Source: Omphiscola glabra (taxonomy: Eukaryota > Mollusca > Gastropoda > Lymnaeidae). From it: DNA of 64,000 nucleotides. The notes beneath the pieces were generated by a model. It was not told the origin of the DNA. It was given only the letters and a program-made list of their open reading frames with translations, and ran no database searches. How positions within the stretch are numbered: position 1 is the first letter of the stretch; each line of letters opens with the position of its first letter. The stretch is taken from contig OZ024808.1 in NCBI GenBank assembly GCA_964017045.1, positions 11,438,284-11,502,283 on the forward strand, read 5' to 3'. A program made the position numbers and the translations under genes. Positions 61,696-64,000 of the stretch are shown here, piece after piece.

Positions 61696-62640
61696 AACCC
61701 ACAGCGGTTCTCGCGGGGGTTGCTGTTAAGGGATAGCGTAATGGGGCGCTTAAATTAATTGGGCCAAAATTTAAATTTCGGATCATACTACAAGTCTAAA
61801 AATAGTTCTCTATTTTCTATTAGAATAGCTAACGCTCGCCACTCAGGCAATTCCACAGCCACAAAGTCTCGTATTGGTGGATATCTGAGCTAAATTGAAA
61901 TATTATCATAAACCAAAATGACTACTTCGGACGATATGTTTTATCGTGAAAAGTTTTTGTCTACTATATATATATATATTTTTTTTTTTTTAAACTTAAA
62001 CTTGAAATTGTTTGACTGAACGCGCGAAACTCTATTTTCGAGTAGGCCAACTTTATTTTTATTTTTTTAAATTAATTTTTTAATATTAAGTTTTCCAGGC
62101 CCGCACCTGGGGGGAGTGGGGGGGGGGGGGAGAGGCAACCGCGGCACTTGTCAGGGGTCCGACCTTTTACGGCATGTCAGAATTTCCTAGGCGAGGGCGT
62201 CGGGATTTCGCCCGGTCAGTTAATGACGTAATTTCTGTGAATCGCCGTTTTCCCGGAAAAAAAAAATATTTCAATGGAAAAATGGGAAACAGATGTCAGC
62301 TGACCCTGCAGCAAAATGGACGTGACGTCATTCAGATGAATTTGAATTTTCCTTAGAAATCGAGACGGTAATATATTTTGGACGTCTGCGTCAAAATTTA
62401 AAATAATAATAATAGATTATTTATATTATAATTTTTACGTCCAGAAATTTGTCTCCCTTATTCTCCAGGGACGTCTTAACGGCATCGGGGGCCCTGGGCA
62501 ATGTGATGCACCGAGACCCTTCTCGTACCTCATCAAGTAATAAAAAGATGACCATCTGGGCCCAGGTTGGCACAGGCGTTATGATTACAATGTTTCTATC
62601 AGGCCATACCAGACTAGAGGAAAGTCATGTTTGTATCATC
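61696..62640. other. spacer between two minisatellites
   Basis: No gene recognised. A G-run lies at 62110-62130. 62455-62510 (CAGGGACGTCTTAACGGCAT, then GGGCCCTGGGCA) looks like a fragment of a dispersed element. Confidence 0.35.
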
Positions 62641-63932
62641 ATGATAGGCCCACATGTTGGATAACATCATGATAGGCCCACATGTTGGAAAACATCATGA
62701 TAGGCCCACATGTTGGATAACATCATGATAGGCCCACATGTTGGAAAACATCATGATAGGCCCACATGTTGGATAACATCATGATAGGCCCACATGTTGG
62801 ATAACATCATGATAGGCCCACATGTTGGATAACATCATGATAGGCCCACATGTTGGATAACATCATGATAGGCCCACATGTTGGATAACATCAGTATACG
62901 CCTAAATGTTAGCTAACATCATGATAGGCCCACATGTTGGATAACATCATGATAGGCTCACATGTTGGATAACATAAGCATACGCCTACATGTTAGCTAA
63001 CATCATGATAGGCTCACATGTTGGATAACATAAGTATACGCCTACATGTTAGCTAACATCATGATAGGCCTACATGTTAGCTAACATTATGATAGGCTCA
63101 CATGTTGGATAACATAAGTATACGCCTACATGTTAGCTAACATCATGATAGGCCTACATGTTAGCTAACATCATGATAGGGCCACATGCTAGCTAAAATC
63201 ATGATATGGCCACATGCAAGCTAACATCATGATAGGCCCACATGTTTGCTAACACCATGATAGGCCCACATGTTAGATAACATCATGATAGGGCCACATG
63301 CTAGCTAACACCATGATAGGCCTACATGTTAGCTAACATCATGATAGGCCCAGATGTTAGATAACATCATGATAGGCCTACATGTTAGCTAACATCAAGA
63401 TAGACCTACATGTTAGCTAACATCATGATAGGCCCACATGTTAGCTAACATCATGATAGGCCTACATGTTAGCTAACACCACGATAGGCCCACATGCTAG
63501 CTAACACCACGATAGGCCCACATGCTAGCTAACACCACGATATGCCCACATGCTAGCTAACACCACGATAGGCCCACGTGCTAGCTAACACCACGATAGG
63601 CCCACATGCTAGCTAACACCACGATAGGCCCACATGCTAGCTAACACCACGATAGGCCCACGTGCTAGCTAACACCACGATAGGCCCACGTGCTAGCTAA
63701 CACCACGATAGGCCCACGTGCTAGCTAACACCACGATAGGCCCACGTGCTAGCTAACACCACGATAGGCCCACATGCTAGCTAACACCACGATAGGCCCA
63801 CATGCTAGCTAACACCACGATAGGCCCACATGCTAGCTAACACCACGATAGGCCCACATGCTAGCTAACACCACGATAGGCCCACATGCTAGCTAACACC
63901 ACGATAGGCCCACGTGCTAGCTAACACCATTG
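62641..63932. repeat. 27-28 bp minisatellite, about 46 copies with zoned variants
   Basis: Unit AACATCATGATAGGCCCACA plus TGTTGGAT. Left zone (62641-62890) ends in GTTGGAT, the middle zone is mixed with TTAGCT and TATACGCC variants, and the right zone (63475-63925) is homogeneous GCTAGCTAACACCACGATAG. Confidence 0.95.
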
Positions 63933-64000
63933 TACATGTTGAACGAAAAAGAAACAACACTATAATAATTGCCTTACTGAATGTATTTAAAAATGAATAT

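Noticed and set aside
60750..61729. 315-, 310- and 277-residue open frames
   Set aside because: Three frames of one 18-bp repeat are open at once, as expected from period and base composition rather than coding selection.

Overview
The window is eukaryotic, animal DNA, most likely from a mollusc and probably a gastropod. It is A+T-rich. Its genes are split by GT-AG introns, there are abundant minisatellites, and remnants of several non-LTR retrotransposon families and short hAT transposons are present. The assignment to molluscs is an inference from this combination. No rRNA, tRNA or CRISPR array was recognised.

The host content is three paralogous genes in tandem, all on the minus strand. 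Each encodes a type II membrane ligand of the tumour necrosis factor (TNF) superfamily: gene A (13342 down to 4896, 364 aa), gene B (35384 down to 24023, 328 aa) and gene C (about 53227 down to 43067, about 319 aa). I rebuilt eight coding exons for each from splice sites and mutual alignment. All seven intron phases (2,0,0,1,1,0,1) are identical in the three genes, and each has a 28-bp microexon as fourth coding exon. The proteins share a short cytoplasmic tail, one membrane segment, a cysteine-bearing stalk (CxxC then CC) and a C-terminal TNF homology domain. A and B are closest; C is more diverged.

Layout: 1-4895 is 3' flank without a recognised gene. 4896-13342 is gene A, whose introns hold a 2.4-kb 35-bp array, an RTE-like LINE fragment and a 38-bp array. 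14185-18830 is a 58-copy 71-bp array that runs into the LINE fragment from which it derives. 18.9-24.0 kb is intergenic with repeat remnants. 24023-35384 is gene B with several arrays and a SPIN-like hAT element. 36-43 kb is intergenic: 24-bp array, CR1/L2-like LINE, very long GATA microsatellite. 43067-53.2 kb is gene C with arrays and LINE and hAT insertions. 53.4-64 kb is repeat-rich flank with a LINE nested in another LINE, two more hAT copies and two terminal minisatellites (18 bp and about 28 bp).

The most unusual pattern is that several intronic tandem arrays begin at, or contain copies of, the exon/5'-splice-site junctions of the TNF genes. This occurs at five of the 21 donor sites and in all three paralogs. 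It places between one and roughly 68 decoy donor sites beside the true donor. I regard this as the best candidate for something undescribed.
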